DNA of 54,619 nucleotides from Rhodospirillaceae bacterium (GTDB taxonomy: Bacteria; Pseudomonadota; Alphaproteobacteria; SP197): positions 221,281 to 275,899 of the forward strand of contig PBNE01000005.1 in the NCBI GenBank assembly GCA_002722885.1. Direction: 5' to 3'. The stretch's first letter is position 1, and each line of letters starts with the position of its first letter. Below, one piece after another: positions 53,544 to 54,619 of the stretch. The position numbers and the translations under genes were made by a program. The notes below the pieces were generated by a model. The model was not told where the DNA came from, searched no databases, and saw only the letters and a list, made by a program, of their open reading frames with translations.

Positions 53544-53975
53544 TCACAGTCCCCAATCAAACGCATCGCAGGTTTGGTCGAATTGCCGCAAATAGGAAGA
53601 CCTCTGCTGGCTTGTCATCCAGGCCGATTGATAACCGTTGCGCATGAGTTTGATTAGGGTCTCAGATGGCAGGTTCCCGTTTCTCTGGGCCTCAACTATT
53701 GTCCTGTTCAACCACCCTGAACCAAACTGTTCCGGATCATCCGAATTGATCGATACGACGACACCGCGTTCCATCAATTTGATCATCATATCCAGATTAC
53801 CCCCAGATGCAGTCTCATCTTCGGACACATACCGTGTAGGGCACCCCGTCAACGCGATCCCCTTGTCCAAGAGGAGTGATACGAGATCATCATCGGCGAC
53901 GAGGTGCTGGGTCCTGATCAGACCCTTATCCGACTCCTGAGCCTCGCTCACCAGGATGTTAAGGCGCTCAAACAA
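53544..53975 (-). pseudogene. Adenosine/adenine deaminase-like C-terminal fragment
   Basis: RTQHLVADDDLVSLLLDKGI, LTGCPTRYVSEDETASGGNL and VVVSINSDDPEQFGSGWLNR match the last third of the adenosine deaminase superfamily: the His region, CPxS-like turn, and the SDDP zinc-binding Asp motif. Only about 130 of 340 residues are present; the zinc HxH and the substrate Glu are missing. Open frame to TTG 53975, but the homology stops near 53930, where the recombinase remnant starts on the other strand. Upstream residues are therefore not native. Confidence 0.7.
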
Positions 53976-54401
53976 GGAGTGCCTCTAAGGGCTCTTGCTA
54001 AAAAGGTCGACGTAACACCGGCCTACATTCGAACCCGCTCAAAACTGGCATTCCTGTCACCCAGGATTCAAATGACGATTCTGGCCGGACGACTCGATCC
54101 CGGGTTTACCGCCAACCGTCTCATGGCGATGAAGATTCCGATGGATTGGGAGAAACAGGCTTCCTTGTTCTTCGCTGTGCAATCCCGCTTAAACTGGTTA
54201 CTCTTCTCTGATCCAAGCAAGGCGATACCTTGTTATTTGAAGAACAGGGAATTGCCCTCTAAACCGTTGAAGTGGAGCGACTATTCACGGCGAGAACCTC
54301 TGAAAACGGCCGAAATAGGTGAAGAATTGAGCAATTTCCCTGTTGATTCCCTGTTCTTTGAAAAAACGGACGTAAGGGAACTGCCCAAAACATCCAACTG
54401 A
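53935..54401 (+). pseudogene. Serine recombinase C-terminal remnant
   Basis: Plus-strand codons from about 53935 read LLSLAHQDVKALKQGVPLRA, then KKVDVTPAYIRTRSKLAFLS and MTILAGRLDPGFTANRLMAM, ending with IPMDWEKQASLFF. This is the tail of large serine recombinases (DNA invertase Pin/COG1961 type), which ends LPLDWAEQ in relatives. The catalytic N-terminal domain is absent. The remaining 75 codons (RLNWLLFSDPSKAIPCYLKN and onward) look like read-through. It sits 130 bp from the tRNA repeat and may have been the island's integrase. Confidence 0.72.
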
Positions 54402-54530
54402 GGCTCAAGCCGTGTTGTCGCGATTGAATACGCCATGATGCGTCTCACTAGTGCACCGCCAATCACAAATACCGAGAACTACAAAGTAATTTGGGAGGAA
54501 AAGACACCAGTAACGAGTGAGACTGGTGAG

Positions 54531-54549
54531 TGGCGGAGAGGAAGGGATT
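54531..54549 (+). repeat. Island end repeat, tRNA-proximal
   Basis: Identical over 19 bases to 50552-50570. It overlaps the 3' end of the tRNA gene, so integration here would have kept the tRNA intact. Confidence 0.7.
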
Positions 54550-54619
54550 CGAACCCTCGATGGGCTTTTGACCCATACTCCCTTAGCAGGGGAGCGCCTT
54601 CGACCACTCGGCCACCTCT
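54531..54619 (-). tRNA. tRNA-Ser(GCU), first two bases beyond the window
   Basis: Reading the minus strand from 54619, AGAGGTGGCCGAGTGGTCGA is the acceptor and D-arm, CTCCC-CTGCTAA-GGGAG the anticodon arm (anticodon GCT), followed by a long variable arm and a GAGGG/TTCGAAT/CCCTT T-arm, acceptor CCTCTCC, discriminator G and encoded CCA at 54533-54531. The 5' GG is expected just past the edge. The 3' 19 bases are duplicated at 50552-50570. Confidence 0.95.

Larger units (their letters stand above)
50552..54549. mobile_element. Putative tRNA-Ser genomic island, decayed, about 4.0 kb
   Basis: The 19-base sequence tggcggagaggaagggatt occurs at 50552-50570 and again at 54531-54549, where it is the 3' end of tRNA-Ser(GCU) including CCA. 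An exact copy of a tRNA 3' end in direct orientation is what site-specific integration leaves. Contents: a GFA remnant (50839-51058), a di-haem oxidoreductase (51067-52617), an IS3 OrfA remnant (52972-53211), a deaminase remnant (53544-53975) and the C-terminal part of a serine recombinase next to the tRNA (53935-54401). No complete integrase remains. The AT-rich part around 52440-52680 supports foreign origin. Confidence 0.68.

Noticed and set aside
1..54619. CRISPR array, riboswitch or rRNA
   Set aside because: I saw no regularly spaced repeats, no rRNA segments and no leader I could match to a riboswitch class.

Overview
The window is a stretch of alphaproteobacterial chromosome. The clearest marker is the minus-strand block parC, recO, era, rnc, lepB, acpS, pdxJ, rsh, rpoZ, folK (402-10485), a gene order typical of Alphaproteobacteria. 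A phasin gene with PhaR-type CTGC-N3-GCAG operators, a single long Rsh protein and clpS-clpA point the same way. Order and genus cannot be fixed from the sequence alone; a marine, free-living or host-associated Rhodospirillales-like bacterium is my guess.

Layout: 1-71 is the 5' end of a probable nitrile hydratase alpha gene. 402-10485 is the housekeeping block, tightly packed with several ATGA/GTGA overlaps. 10574-16203 holds a NYN-domain protein, a family 5 uracil-DNA glycosylase, an EamA exporter, a RidA protein, a TPP enzyme and a FemAB/GNAT-like transferase. 16206-17568 holds two decayed genes. 17756-20410 is clpA-clpS. 20657-32082 is mixed metabolism: amine oxidase, scar of a dipeptide ABC operon, phasin, lipoprotein, FAD oxidoreductase, Fe-alcohol dehydrogenase, D,D-carboxypeptidase, amidase, HTD2-like hydratase and a broken terC. 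32087-35678 (phosphomannomutase, ugd, galU) and 39847-43101 (epimerase, YdcF-like, manC) supply nucleotide sugars for envelope or capsular polysaccharide: UDP-glucose, UDP-glucuronate and its 4-epimer, and GDP-mannose. smpB, dapA, a DnaJ-domain membrane protein, a Thr/Ser dehydratase and a TIM-barrel epimerase lie between. 43102-50320 is accessory: LysR, VOC protein, TauD, EamA, PhyH, SDR, and broken AIM24-type and 2-oxoglutarate oxygenase-like genes.

50552-54549 looks like a small decayed genomic island at a tRNA-Ser(GCU) gene. The last 19 bases of the tRNA (54531-54549) are repeated exactly at 50552-50570. Between them lie a GFA gene remnant, an unusually AT-rich-headed di-haem oxidoreductase gene, an IS3 OrfA remnant, a deaminase remnant and the C-terminal part of a serine recombinase.

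Two window-wide themes stand out. First, there is a heavy load of recognisable pseudogenes (about twelve), with premature stops, frameshifts, in-frame deletions and lost starts, while housekeeping genes are intact. Second, nine of the ten convergent gene pairs before the island meet within -4 to +9 bp, often sharing stop-codon bases (CTAG, CTAA) or abutting in TGATCA. The only spaced pair has a perfect 10-bp hairpin between the two genes.
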